Positions 7,793-15,856 are shown, numbered from the stretch's first letter. The stretch: 34,550 nucleotides of DNA from Ruminococcus flavefaciens (GCA_902760805.1 CACWHY010000029.1:1-34550), one strand, 5' to 3'. Notes: generated by a model from the sequence alone, not told the origin. Made by a program: numbers and translations.

Positions 7793-8761
7793 ATGGGCTT
7801 TATCGGAGAAAAATGTGTGTCCTGCGGAGAGGTCTTTACCCAGGACGACGATATAGTTGTCTGCCCCGAATGCGGCTCACCTCATCATCGGAGCTGCTAT
7901 AAGGCCTTAGGCCGCTGTGCCAACGCAGAGCACCACGGCGGCAGCTTCCAGTGGGAGGTGGCCGCTGAGCCAGAGGAAAAGCCTGAAAATACCGCCAAGG
8001 AGGAGCTGGTCTGCCCTTACTGCGGAAACGAGAACGCCCCCGGCGAGATCTTTTGCAGCCATTGTGGGAACCGCCTGGAGAAGCCGGGCAGTACCTTCCG
8101 TGAGTGGGACGGCTCCGACACAGAGTCGATCCTCAGCGACCCCTACCTGGGATTTGACCCGAATGAGGATATGGGAGGAGCCAGCCTCAAGGAGATCACC
8201 GAATTCATCGGCCCCAACAAGCTGTTCTACCTGCCCCTTTTCAAGCGCATGAAGGACCTGGGAGCGAAGGCTTCGTTCAATCTGATCTGCTTCGTGCTGC
8301 CGCCTTTTTATTTCGCAAACCGAAGAATGTGGCTCTGGGCGATCCTTTCCACCCTTTTCATGGTGATCCTGGGAATGCCGGCTGCCCTTTACTTCCTTAT
8401 CAACGACGGCATGACCAGCGGCTATCAGGTCTTCCCGGCGGAGATAACCGAGTTCTTTCTCGCTCACAAGGGCGCTGTGGGAGTCCTGCTGAACGTGTTC
8501 AACATCGCCGACCTGATCATGAGGACGGTATTCTGCATTTTCGGAAACTGGATGTACTTCCGCTTTGCCCTGCGCTCCATAAAGGGACTGCGCAGCGTCA
8601 ACGCCGCCACCAGCGCAAATGTAGCAGCTATCGGCGGGACAAGGCCTCTGAATATGCTGATCATCACCCTTATTTTCGGAGCGATCGCCCTCATTGCCCT
8701 CTACGGCATGGTCATCGGTATCCAGTTCGTATACCTGATGATCAGCGGCCCGACTGTTTAA
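7793..8761 (+). CDS. RING-like/zinc-ribbon membrane protein (DUF2628-like)
   Basis: This 322-residue protein has three parts. Residues 1-45 carry a prokaryotic RING-like zinc site (CVSCG, CPECG, HHRSCY, C). Residues about 72-100 carry a zinc ribbon (CPYCGNENAPGEIFCSHCGNRL). After an acidic linker with predicted disorder, residues about 160-320 hold four or five hydrophobic segments (for example NLICFVLPPFYFANRR, LWAILSTLFMVILGMPAALYF, MLIITLIFGAIALIALYGMVIG). Similar domain plans occur in Clostridia with a C-terminal DUF2628 membrane domain of unknown function. It probably sits in the cell membrane with the zinc domains in the cytoplasm. The next gene begins 12 bases after the stop, suggesting cotranscription. 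Confidence 0.7.
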   Translation: MGFIGEKCVSCGEVFTQDDDIVVCPECGSPHHRSCYKALGRCANAEHHGGSFQWEVAAEPEEKPENTAKEELVCPYCGNENAPGEIFCSHCGNRLEKPGSTFREWDGSDTESILSDPYLGFDPNEDMGGASLKEITEFIGPNKLFYLPLFKRMKDLGAKASFNLICFVLPPFYFANRRMWLWAILSTLFMVILGMPAALYFLINDGMTSGYQVFPAEITEFFLAHKGAVGVLLNVFNIADLIMRTVFCIFGNWMYFRFALRSIKGLRSVNAATSANVAAIGGTRPLNMLIITLIFGAIALIALYGMVIGIQFVYLMISGPTV

Positions 8762-8773
8762 GTGAGGTGTGAA

Positions 8774-9916
8774 ATGAACTGTGAGATGACCTCTGCCGGA
8801 CTCAGGGATCTTGAGCCCGGCAGTTATACTGTGATAGACATCCGTGAGCCCTCTGCCTTTGAGTACGGCCACATCACCGGTGCGGTGAATATCCCCCAGG
8901 ATCAGATCCTTTCGGCTCAGCTGCCCTCGGACAAGCTCCTTGTGATCTGCTGCAAGATCGGTCTCATCAGCGGAGAGATCGCCGAAAAACTCCGGGAAAA
9001 GGGCTATCAGGCCGTGGATCTGAAGGGCGGCTATGTGGACTGGCTCAGGGGCAAAATGGAAGACCGCCAGATCACTGCCGACGTTGAGCAGAGCCTGCGG
9101 AAGAAGTTCAAGAAGTCCATTTTCTGCAAGTTCACCAAGGCCATAAACGAGTATCAGCTGGTGAAGCCCGGTGACAAGATCTGCGTCTGTATCTCCGGCG
9201 GAAAGGACTCGATGCTCATGGCCAAGCTCTTCCAGGAGCTCAAGCGCCACGACAAGTTCCCCTTCGAGGTGGAATTTTTGGTAATGGATCCCGGCTACAG
9301 CCCCGAAAATATGGATCTGATCCGCCGCAACGCTGAGTCCATGTCGATACCCATAAACGTGTTCAAGTCGGATATTTTCGAGTCGGTGTTCAACATCGAG
9401 AAAAATCCCTGCTACATCTGCGCCAGAATGAGGCGAGGCTATCTCTACAGCCACGCAAAGGCTCTGGGCTGCAACAAGATCGCCCTTGGCCACCATTTTG
9501 ACGACGTTATCGAAACGATCCTCATGGGTATGCTCTACGGAGGACAGGTGCAGACCATGATGCCCAAGCTCCACAGCACGAATTTTGAGGGAATGGAGCT
9601 GATCCGTCCCTTGTATCTGGTGCGTGAGGCGGACATCAAGCACTGGAGGGACTACAACGACCTGCACTTTATCCAGTGCGCCTGCAAGTTCACCGACACC
9701 TGCACCACCTGCGCTCCGGACAGCCGGTCTGTCTCAAAGCGCCTTGAGGTGAAAAACCTTATCGCACAGCTGAAAACGATCAATCCCCAGGTGGAGAAGA
9801 ACATTTTCCGCAGCGTGGAGAACGTCAATCTCAGCACGATCATCGCCTATAAGGAGCACGGCAATGTCCACAGCTTCCTTGACGGATATATCGACACCAA
9901 GCCGCCTGAGACCTAA
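8774..9916 (+). CDS. Rhodanese-TtcA-like fusion (tRNA sulfurtransferase-type)
   Basis: This is about 380 residues from ATG 8774; a GTG at 8762 is in frame but poorly placed. Residues about 5-95 form a rhodanese domain with EYGHITGAVNIP and the active-site loop CCKIGLISG. Residues about 120-380 form a PP-loop ATP pyrophosphatase of the TtcA/TilS superfamily: SGGKDS (ATP binding), CYICARMRRG (CxxC), ALGHHFDD, and a distal Cys cluster CACKFTDTCTTC. TtcA enzymes thiolate tRNA cytidine 32 using an Fe-S cluster. The rhodanese domain could supply persulfide sulfur in the same polypeptide. The exact substrate is not shown by sequence. Confidence 0.82.
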   Translation: MNCEMTSAGLRDLEPGSYTVIDIREPSAFEYGHITGAVNIPQDQILSAQLPSDKLLVICCKIGLISGEIAEKLREKGYQAVDLKGGYVDWLRGKMEDRQITADVEQSLRKKFKKSIFCKFTKAINEYQLVKPGDKICVCISGGKDSMLMAKLFQELKRHDKFPFEVEFLVMDPGYSPENMDLIRRNAESMSIPINVFKSDIFESVFNIEKNPCYICARMRRGYLYSHAKALGCNKIALGHHFDDVIETILMGMLYGGQVQTMMPKLHSTNFEGMELIRPLYLVREADIKHWRDYNDLHFIQCACKFTDTCTTCAPDSRSVSKRLEVKNLIAQLKTINPQVEKNIFRSVENVNLSTIIAYKEHGNVHSFLDGYIDTKPPET

Positions 9917-9930
9917 GGCTGGATAAAACG

Positions 9931-9960
9931 AAAGGGACTGCAAAAGCAGTCCCTTTTTTT
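9931..9960. terminator. Bidirectional terminator between convergent genes
   Basis: AAAGGGACTGC and GCAGTCCCTTT form an 11-bp stem with an AAAA loop, followed by seven T on the plus strand. On the minus strand a T-rich tract follows as well. The recR stop codon overlaps the T-run. The same 11-bp stem is reused at 27640-27666. Confidence 0.88.
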
Positions 9961-10561
9961 ACATATCATTTCTGTTTTCCAGAGCCTTGAACAGAGTCAC
10001 CTCATCGGCGTATTCAAGTATCCCGCCCACAGGAAGACCAAAGGCCAGCCGTGAGATCTTCACGCCCATGGGCTTTAGCAGACCTGCGATGTACATGGCA
10101 GTTGCGTCGCCCTCAACGGTGGGATTTGTGGCCATGATGACCTCCTCCACGCCGCCCTGTGCGATACGGGAAAGCAGCTCCTTGACCCTGAGCTTATCGG
10201 GAGTGATGCCGTCCATAGGGGACAGCAGCCCGTGGAGAACGTGGTAAACTCCGCCAAATTCCCTAGTTCGCTCAAAGGCAGAAACGTCCTTGGGGCTCTC
10301 CACCACACAGATTACGCTGTGGTCACGCTCCGGGTCGTCACAAATGGGACAAATATCCCTTTCCGTGAGATTTTGGCAGCATGAGCAGCACTTCACGTTC
10401 TGCTTGGCGTTTATCAGAGCCTTAGCGAAGTCCTTGACGGACTCCTCGTCCATTGACATGACATGATAAGCCAGACGCTGAGCGGATTTCATGCCGATAC
10501 CGGGCAGCGCCGCAAACTTTTCCGCCAGGATGACCAGCGGAAGAGCGTTATGGTCAGCCAT
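9959..10561 (-). CDS. recR: Recombination protein RecR
   Basis: This 200-residue protein matches RecR in length and motifs: an N-terminal helix-hairpin-helix (LPGIGMKSAQRLAYHVM), a four-Cys zinc finger (CCSCCQNLTERDICPIC, about residues 58-74), and a Toprim domain (VICVVESPKDV, then EEVIMATNPTVEGDATAMYI). RecR loads with RecO/RecF to help RecA replace SSB during gap repair. It is the last gene of a dnaX-ybaB-recR run, a conserved bacterial order. The start is 6 bases after the ybaB stop. Confidence 0.97.
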   Translation of the reverse strand: MADHNALPLVILAEKFAALPGIGMKSAQRLAYHVMSMDEESVKDFAKALINAKQNVKCCSCCQNLTERDICPICDDPERDHSVICVVESPKDVSAFERTREFGGVYHVLHGLLSPMDGITPDKLRVKELLSRIAQGGVEEVIMATNPTVEGDATAMYIAGLLKPMGVKISRLAFGLPVGGILEYADEVTLFKALENRNDM

Positions 10562-10567
10562 TTTTTA

Positions 10568-10915
10568 TCAGAACAGGCCGGGGAGAGAAACTCCGCCTGT
10601 GATCTTGCCCATTTCGGACTCGGTAGTGGTCTCAACGTTGTTAACAGCCTCGTTTACAGCGCTGATGATAAGATCCTGGAGCATCTCGATGTCCTCGGGA
10701 TCAACCACCTCGGGCTTGAGAGTAAGGGACTTGAGGGTCTTCTTTCCGGTGAGAACGACCTCTACAGCGCCGCCGCCGGCAGTTGCGGTGAACTCACGCT
10801 CCTCGATGTCCTCCTGGAGCTCAGTGATCTGATCCTGCATCTTCTGAGCCTGCTTGATCATCTGATTCATGTTCTGAGCGCCGCCGCCCATATTCTTAGG
10901 TATCCTTGCTTTCAT
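10568..10915 (-). CDS. YbaB/EbfC family nucleoid-associated protein
   Basis: This 115-residue protein has family hallmarks: NMNQMIKQAQKMQDQITELQEDIEEREFTATAGGGAVEVVLTG runs from an N-terminal coiled coil into a beta-hairpin, and LEMLQDLIISAVNEAV is the typical C-terminal helix. It also ends with an M/G/P-rich tail. YbaB proteins bind DNA as dimers and are usually found between dnaX and recR, as here. The spacing to dnaX is 15 bases. Confidence 0.95.
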   Translation of the reverse strand: MKARIPKNMGGGAQNMNQMIKQAQKMQDQITELQEDIEEREFTATAGGGAVEVVLTGKKTLKSLTLKPEVVDPEDIEMLQDLIISAVNEAVNNVETTTESEMGKITGGVSLPGLF

Positions 10916-10930
10916 TTCAAATTCTCCTTA

Positions 10931-12532
10931 TTATTGATCGTTATTATTATCAACAGCCGTTTCAATGCTGCTGTTAATAGCTTTTTTCACCAGCTCCTCC
11001 GCTGCGGAGCGCTGTTTTTCAGGGTTTACGGTGCTTCTGGCCTTGATCACATACTTCTGGCCCAGCACCTTATAGATAGTCTCGCCAAGGGAGAGAGCAT
11101 TCTCCTTGATCTTGAAGAGGCTGACGAAGAACGGGTTTTTCGCCGTGATGAAGATCACATTTCCTGCTGTACCGGCGTAGGACTCCTCCAGACTGCTGGC
11201 AACGGCGGGATTGATCTTGCGGAATTCCTCCAGCACCTCGCCCCACTGCTCGCAGGTCTTTACGTCGGAGGACTTCAGGGCATGAAGGTCGATATTCGGG
11301 ACAGGCTGGTCGCTTCCGCCGGGGCTGGTGGCAGTTACTACCTTCTCCACAGGAGCCGGCGCAGCAGCAGAGGCCTTACCGATCATGCCCTCAAGCTGTT
11401 TTATCTTATCGAAGATCTCGGAATTATCCACATTCTGGACGCTGGCCTTCACGTTTCCGCAGAGCCTGATCAGCGCCATTTCGAACTCAACACGCTTGTT
11501 CATGGCACGGCTCATCCTCTCACGGCACTCCTGGAGCAGCTCCAGGCGGCTCATGACGTCCTCAAGGGGAGTTTTTTCTGCCAAAGCCCTGAGCCGGTCG
11601 AACTCGTCCGGCATACATGAGATCAGTGAGCCTGCCGTATCGGGCGAGGCCTTGATCAGCATGATATTGCGCATTTGCAGGATAAGCTCCTCGCAAAGCC
11701 GCATCAGATCCTTGGACATATCGTAAAGCTGGGCAGTTACCTCCAGCGCCTTGGGGGTATCTCCCTCTGAGACAGCCTCCAGTATATCGTAGAGGTAGCC
11801 TCTTCCGGCGATACCGGCAGTTGCAGAGACAGTCTCAGCGTTTATCTGTTCAGCGCACACAGAGCACTGGTCCAGAAGAGAAACAGCGTCACGCATACCG
11901 CCGTCGGCCAGCTTCGCTATCAAAGCGGCGCCGTCTGGGGTAAGGTCGAGGCTCTCCTGCTGAGCGATGTATGTCAGTCTTTCGGCCATATCCTCCTGCC
12001 TGATCCTGCGGAAGTCATACCGCTGGCAGCGAGAGGCGATAGTTGCCGGGACCTTGTGGATCTCAGTAGTGGCCAGGATGAATTTCAGATACGGGGGCGG
12101 CTCCTCCATGATCTTCAGCAGAGCGTTGAAGGCAGCGTTGGAGAGCATATGCACCTCGTCGATGATGTATATCTTGTACTGGCAGCGCTCCGGCGAATAC
12201 ACCGCAGCGTCACGGAGGTCTCTTACGTCGTCAACGCCGTTGTTTGAGGCGGCGTCAAGCTCGATGATATCGGTGAGTGAGCCCTCCTCGGCCTCCCGGC
12301 AGATGTCACATTCAAGGCAGGGGTTGCCGTCCTTCATGTTGGGACAGTTCACAGCCTTGGCAAGGATCCTTGCGCAGGTGGTCTTACCTGTGCCACGGGA
12401 GCCGGTGAAAAGGTAGGCATGGGCAGTCTTTCCGCTTTTGATCTGATTTTTCAGCGTTTCTGTGATGTGCTGCTGAGAGATGACATCGTCAAAGGTCAGC
12501 GGCCGCCACTTGCGGTAAAGCGCTTTGTACAT
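10931..12532 (-). CDS. dnaX: DNA polymerase III tau/gamma subunit DnaX
   Basis: This is a 533-residue clamp-loader ATPase. It has the YRPxxFDDVIxQxH-type N-terminus (YRKWRPLTFDDVISQQH), Walker A GSRGTGKTT (about residues 44-52), a four-Cys zinc module (CPNMKDGNPCLECDIC), Walker B YIIDEVHML, the SRC motif (ASRCQRYDF) and a sensor 2 region. The C-terminal 150 residues are variable and would form the tau region binding DnaE/DnaB. No obvious programmed slippage tract (A6-G) was seen in the middle of the gene, so only one product is expected. It is followed by ybaB and recR. Confidence 0.97.
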   Translation of the reverse strand: MYKALYRKWRPLTFDDVISQQHITETLKNQIKSGKTAHAYLFTGSRGTGKTTCARILAKAVNCPNMKDGNPCLECDICREAEEGSLTDIIELDAASNNGVDDVRDLRDAAVYSPERCQYKIYIIDEVHMLSNAAFNALLKIMEEPPPYLKFILATTEIHKVPATIASRCQRYDFRRIRQEDMAERLTYIAQQESLDLTPDGAALIAKLADGGMRDAVSLLDQCSVCAEQINAETVSATAGIAGRGYLYDILEAVSEGDTPKALEVTAQLYDMSKDLMRLCEELILQMRNIMLIKASPDTAGSLISCMPDEFDRLRALAEKTPLEDVMSRLELLQECRERMSRAMNKRVEFEMALIRLCGNVKASVQNVDNSEIFDKIKQLEGMIGKASAAAPAPVEKVVTATSPGGSDQPVPNIDLHALKSSDVKTCEQWGEVLEEFRKINPAVASSLEESYAGTAGNVIFITAKNPFFVSLFKIKENALSLGETIYKVLGQKYVIKARSTVNPEKQRSAAEELVKKAINSSIETAVDNNNDQ

Positions 12533-12544
12533 ACCCTTTCCTCC

Positions 12545-13414
12545 TTATTTTTTTGCCTGAGACAGAGCGGTCTCACGGACCTCTTTATAGTAAGCCGTGA
12601 AGTTCACGGGGTCGCCTATATGGTTTAGGATAGCCGAGCGGTAGAGCTTTTCGGCCTCGCCGAATTCATGGAGCAGCAGCTTTGCGATAGCTGCACCGCC
12701 CAGAGCCTCAGCGTAATTCTGGTGCTTGGTCATGGCCTCGCTGTACCACTTCATGGCTTCCTCCGGCTCATCACGGCGGATATACATCCTGCCCACGTCA
12801 GTGCGGACGTAATGTCGGAAGGGGCTCTCACGGTCGCTGAGCACCTGACGGTAGAGCTCCAAGGCCTCGCCTGTGTCGCCGTTAGCGCCGGTGCATCTGG
12901 CGGTGAGGAATGGCAGCACCTTGTCGGAAAAGCCCAGCATCTTGGCCTGCTCATAATAGCGCAGTGCGTTGGGCGAGTAGTTCATGATGTCGTAGCAGCG
13001 GCCGATATAGAAGGCCACGATAGCCGGCTCCTGATCAGCCAGCAGGTCGGAGTAGTCAGTCTCCAGGGACTTGAAGCCCTGAAGTGCTTTCGGGAGGCGC
13101 CTTGCAAAGAGGTCGTCCAGAGCCTCGCTGAAGATGCGGCACTTCCTGCTGACTCCCACGAAATTCTTCCCGATGATCTCCTGATCGTGAGTGTGGAAGT
13201 TTTTGTGGAGCCTGATAAATACGGCAGTGAACACACCCACCACATTGAGGGCCAGCATCACCAGTGCGATAACGACGGCGGTCTGGTCATCGGTGAAGAG
13301 GATATACACCAGCAGATAGGCGTAAAACAGCACGACACCCACAAAGGTGCCCGAGATCACGCCCTCTGAGAAGGCTCCGGCAAATCTTCCGAGGAAGTTT
13401 TTCAGCTTTTTCAT
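12545..13414 (-). CDS. Membrane-anchored TPR protein
   Basis: This is about 289 residues from ATG 13414, chosen because GGAGGTGAC precedes it; the longer frame to 13474 runs into the SRP RNA gene. Two hydrophobic helices near residues 15-70 (SGTFVGVVLFYAYLLVYILF, VVIALVMLALNVVGVFTAVFI) anchor the protein. The rest is a series of tetratricopeptide-like helical pairs (AFYIGRCYDIMNYSPNALRYYEQAKMLG; VGRMYIRRDEPEEAMKWYSEAM; AEALGGAAIAKLLLHEFGEAEKLY). Partners are unknown. It starts only 17 bases after the SRP RNA terminator and 12 bases before dnaX, so it is likely the first protein gene of the dnaX operon. Confidence 0.82.
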   Translation of the reverse strand: MKKLKNFLGRFAGAFSEGVISGTFVGVVLFYAYLLVYILFTDDQTAVVIALVMLALNVVGVFTAVFIRLHKNFHTHDQEIIGKNFVGVSRKCRIFSEALDDLFARRLPKALQGFKSLETDYSDLLADQEPAIVAFYIGRCYDIMNYSPNALRYYEQAKMLGFSDKVLPFLTARCTGANGDTGEALELYRQVLSDRESPFRHYVRTDVGRMYIRRDEPEEAMKWYSEAMTKHQNYAEALGGAAIAKLLLHEFGEAEKLYRSAILNHIGDPVNFTAYYKEVRETALSQAKK

Positions 13415-13431
13415 GGAAGTCACCTCCGGTA

Positions 13432-13566
13432 AAAAAATTCCGGAACATAGATGTGCAGGCTTGCTGCGGCACACAAAACGATCCGCTTAATGCTGCTCGG
13501 TCTCCCGCCTGACATGGTTCACGGGGTCTTGTTGCACAGGGCCCGCACATCTATATTTCGGAATTC
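13432..13566 (-). ncRNA. ffs: Signal recognition particle RNA (small bacterial type)
   Basis: On the minus strand the core of SRP helix 8 is present: GAACCATGTCAGG, then CGG-GAGA-CCG, then AGCAGCATTAAG. It shows the conserved CAGG/AGCA internal loop and a GNRA tetraloop. The ends pair as AATTCCGAAATATAGATGTGC with GCACATCTATG plus TTCCGGAATT, followed by seven T that end the transcript. The location just upstream of the dnaX group is the same as B. subtilis scr. This RNA scaffolds Ffh for co-translational membrane targeting. Confidence 0.93.
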
Positions 13567-13606
13567 TCTGGAATGACAATTTGAGCAGACATACGCTCTG
13601 AATAGT

Positions 13607-13635
13607 ATTTTACCATATTTCTCTTCATTTGTCAA
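13607..13635 (-). promoter_or_regulatory. Strong sigma-A promoter of the SRP RNA
   Basis: On the minus strand, a perfect TTGACA (13635-13630) and TAAAAT (13612-13607) are spaced by 17 bases. Transcription would start about 30 bases before the mature SRP RNA 5' end. It is the only clear promoter for the SRP RNA and likely also for the TPR-dnaX-ybaB-recR genes. Confidence 0.85.
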
Positions 13636-13676
13636 GGATTTTTTACTGCCGGGAGAGAAGTTTCCCGAAAAACAAC

Positions 13677-13703
13677 AAGACCGCCCGAATGAGCGTCGGG
13701 CGG
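13677..13703 (-). terminator. Terminator-like hairpin before the SRP promoter
   Basis: CCGCCCGA/TCGGGCGG pair across a 7-base loop (13681-13703). On the minus strand the stem is followed by TCTTGTTGTTTTT, which fits a rho-independent terminator for anything transcribed from the 13.7-14.0 kb region. It would insulate the SRP promoter. Confidence 0.65.
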
Positions 13704-13729
13704 CCTTGCCGGTAAATTATATGGAGAAT

Positions 13730-13934
13730 GGATCGATCCAATTTTGGAAAGGCTTTTGCTAAGCCGACGACGGGGTGGAAGCTCCCTTAGAATTCTTTCA
13801 TTTCTCAATAACTTTTTTATTATCTTTTTGACCCGACGGTCCCCCAAATTGGTCCCGAAGGAATTTCCCCTCTCCCAGAAAAGCTCTTCCACCCACTGAT
13901 CGCTGCGGCATATCTGAAAGGAATTATGACACAT
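13730..13934 (-). pseudogene. Remnant of an IS4/Tn5-like transposase N-terminus
   Basis: One minus-strand frame reads QWVEELFWERGNSF then GTNLGDRRVKKIIKKLLRN; a second frame continues KNSKGASTPSSA. Together these resemble the N-terminal DNA-binding domain of Tn5/IS4-family transposases, where 'W...efg.a.LGD.R...R...l...l...p.aSiP.A' is conserved. A frameshift near 13800 and a stop right after the second piece show it is dead. No ribosome binding site, catalytic DDE part or inverted ends are visible. The short length makes the assignment tentative; a structured RNA is an alternative, because GGGTGGAAG pairs with CTTCCACCC across the segment. The rest of 13567-14081 holds no gene I can support. 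Confidence 0.4.
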
Positions 13935-13999
13935 CAAAATTTTCGTTCTTCGTGTCACGCTATATATAAATGTCGAAAAAGGGGCTACTTTTTTCTCAG

Positions 14000-14016
14000 T
14001 TCACAAAAAGTTCACA
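14000..14016. promoter_or_regulatory. Possible PhoB/OmpR-type response-regulator box
   Basis: TTCACA-AAAAG-TTCACA is a perfect direct repeat with 11-base periodicity (AGTTCACAA, two bases, AGTTCACAA). Such spacing matches binding of a dimeric winged-helix response regulator to one face of DNA, and it fits the published B. subtilis PhoP-type pattern TT(A/C/T)ACA-N5-TT(A/C/T)ACA. It lies about 100 bases beyond the end of the histidine kinase gene, next to no intact coding start, so its role is unclear. Confidence 0.35.
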
Positions 14017-14081
14017 ACATTTTGGCGAAATGCACGATCCGCTCTTCCAGATCTGTGCAGTTTCACGGGAAATTGCCCGCA

Positions 14082-14111
14082 AAAAAGCCTGTAGAGACTT
14101 CTCCACAGGCT
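14082..14111 (-). terminator. Terminator after the histidine kinase gene
   Basis: On the minus strand AGCCTGTGGAG pairs with CTCTACAGGCT (one G-U pair), followed by a run of T. The stem begins at the stop codon of the kinase gene and closes the two-component operon. Confidence 0.85.
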
Positions 14112-15100
14112 CAGACTACTGTTTTGTAAAAGCGCATATCGAAAAAAGCTCCGCCGTTTTTGCTGTTGGAGGCTTGCAGGCTGCCGTTCTCCATGGACAC
14201 CACCTTCCGGGCAAATGCCAGGCCGATCCCGAAGCCGCTGAGCTTCGAGGAGCTGTGGAAGCGGTCGAAAATGTGGACCAGTTCCTCCTCCGGTATGCCC
14301 TGGCCGGAGTCCTCCACGGTTATCCCGCAGTAAATGGCGTTTTCCTGAGCACTGACCCGGATCCATCCGCCGTCGGGGGTGTGCTCAAGGCAGTTTTTCA
14401 GGATGTTGGTCAGCGCCTCACGGGTATAGGCCAGATCTCCCACGAATGCCGGCTGGCCGCTGATCTCCGTCTCAAGGGAGATGTTGTGGAGCTCAAGGGA
14501 GATCGACAGGGGCTCGGCTGCCTGGGCGATCAGGCTGCGGCAGTCCACCTTCTCGCTGGCAAGGCTCACAGCATCGGCCTCCAGCCGTGACAGGCTGAGC
14601 ATATTCCAGATCAGGCGCTGCATATGATCCAGCAGGCCGGAGAGCTCGTTGAGGTACTCCATTCGGCTCTGTCGGGTCAGCTCCGGATCACGGAGGAAGT
14701 CCATGATCAGCATCATGGAGGTCAGGGGAGTCCTCAGCTGGTGGGACATATCCTCCAGCGCCTCCTTCTGGACGAGCTTTTCTTCCCGAAGAACAGCGTT
14801 CTGCTCACGAAGGCGGATCGTCATTTTCCGGATCTCGGCGGCAAGTATGCTGAGCTCGCCCTCTTGATAGCTGTCAAGTGAGATCGTATCGCTGCCCCGG
14901 AGAACACGGTCGATCTCCTCGCACATATCACTGGTCAGCTGAGAGCGCTGCTTGTCCTCGGCGAAGGCAGCGGCAATAAGGACGGCGCTGACCGCCAAGA
15001 GTATCAGGGCTGACCATGGGCTGAAAAATGCCGCAGCTATGGCTCCCACAGCGGCTGTGATCACCTGGATCCGCAGGCGCCTCTGACGCTGAGGGCTCAT
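14111..15100 (-). CDS. Sensor histidine kinase with short intramembrane-type sensor
   Basis: This is a 329-residue kinase. Two hydrophobic helices at about 11-26 and 29-47 are separated by only a few residues, so there is no extracellular sensing domain; kinases of this architecture often sense the membrane or a partner transporter. A coiled linker leads to the H-box LEDMSHQLRTPLTSM with phospho-acceptor His near residue 120. The ATPase domain follows: N-box NILKNCLEHTPDGG, G1 VEDSGQGIPEE, F-box HIFDRFH and G2 SGFGIGLAFARKV. It shares an ATGA overlap with the regulator gene upstream. The adjacent divergent ABC exporter is its likely target. Confidence 0.92.
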   Translation of the reverse strand: MSPQRQRRLRIQVITAAVGAIAAAFFSPWSALILLAVSAVLIAAAFAEDKQRSQLTSDMCEEIDRVLRGSDTISLDSYQEGELSILAAEIRKMTIRLREQNAVLREEKLVQKEALEDMSHQLRTPLTSMMLIMDFLRDPELTRQSRMEYLNELSGLLDHMQRLIWNMLSLSRLEADAVSLASEKVDCRSLIAQAAEPLSISLELHNISLETEISGQPAFVGDLAYTREALTNILKNCLEHTPDGGWIRVSAQENAIYCGITVEDSGQGIPEEELVHIFDRFHSSSKLSGFGIGLAFARKVVSMENGSLQASNSKNGGAFFDMRFYKTVV

Positions 15101-15771
15101 CTCTCCACCGCCTTATATCCCAGACCACGGACAGTCCTGATGATCTTGGGGTCCTGTGGGTCGTCCTCGATTTTCTCACGAAGGCGCTTGATGTAGACGT
15201 TCAGGGTGTTGTCGGAGATGAACTCTCCCGAATAGGACCAAAGCTCATCTGCAAGGCGGTCACGGCTGAGGACCTTCTCCTTATTAGTAAAGAAGACCAG
15301 CAGCAGGCGGTACTCCATAGGCGAAAGGAAGACCTCGCTGCCGTCTTTTGTGACAGTTCCACGGGAGGTATCCACCACCACGTCGCCGCAGGAGATCATG
15401 GTGTCGGCAGGCTTTGAGCGGCGCATGACGTTTTTCATGCGGGCGATGAGCTCACGGGGGCGGAAGGGCTTGCTGATGTAGTCGTCGGCACCTATCTCAA
15501 ATCCGGCAACTGTACAGTCCTCATCGGCGGAGGCCGTCAGGAAGATCACGGGGGTGGCGGACTCTCGCTTTATGGCAGCGCAGACGGAAAAGCCGTTGCC
15601 CTCCGCAAGGGAGATGTCCACAAGAGCGCAGTCGAATTTCTGGGCAGCAAAGGCCTCTAAAGCTGCGGTCTGGCTGATGCGGTGGGTCACAGAGAAGCCC
15701 TCTGCACGAAGGAAGCGGATAAGGTTCCGGGCGAGCTGAGCGTCGTCCTCAACAAGAAGTATATCTGACAT
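15097..15771 (-). CDS. OmpR/PhoB-family response regulator
   Basis: This is a 224-residue regulator. The receiver domain has the acidic pair ED (residues 8-9), phospho-acceptor Asp in ALVDISLAEG (about 52), Thr in FLTASADED and Lys in DDYISKPFRP. A C-terminal winged-helix domain has LSPMEYRLLLVFFTNKEKVLSRDRL and the recognition helix region NTLNVYIKRLREKI ... IRTVRGLGYK. It pairs with the following kinase (ATGA overlap). It is divergent from the ABC exporter across 169 bases that hold candidate control sites. Confidence 0.95.
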   Translation of the reverse strand: MSDILLVEDDAQLARNLIRFLRAEGFSVTHRISQTAALEAFAAQKFDCALVDISLAEGNGFSVCAAIKRESATPVIFLTASADEDCTVAGFEIGADDYISKPFRPRELIARMKNVMRRSKPADTMISCGDVVVDTSRGTVTKDGSEVFLSPMEYRLLLVFFTNKEKVLSRDRLADELWSYSGEFISDNTLNVYIKRLREKIEDDPQDPKIIRTVRGLGYKAVER

Positions 15772-15856
15772 AGAAGTTCTCCTGATAGAAATTAGTGGTA
15801 TGATCTTGCTATGAAACTATTCTACCATACTTTCCGCCCAGTTTCAACCGCCGTAA

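Noticed and set aside
7907-9667. 586-residue minus-strand open frame
   Set aside because: It is antisense to two well-supported genes and has no ribosome binding site or recognisable motif; long shadow frames are expected in GC-rich DNA.
10463-11620. 385-residue plus-strand open frame across recR, ybaB and dnaX
   Set aside because: Antisense to three clear housekeeping genes; composition is rich in Leu, His and Gln, as in shadow translations.
13632-13958. Intact 108-residue protein gene
   Set aside because: No ribosome binding site, and the frame runs through a terminator hairpin; part of it looks like a frameshifted transposase remnant.
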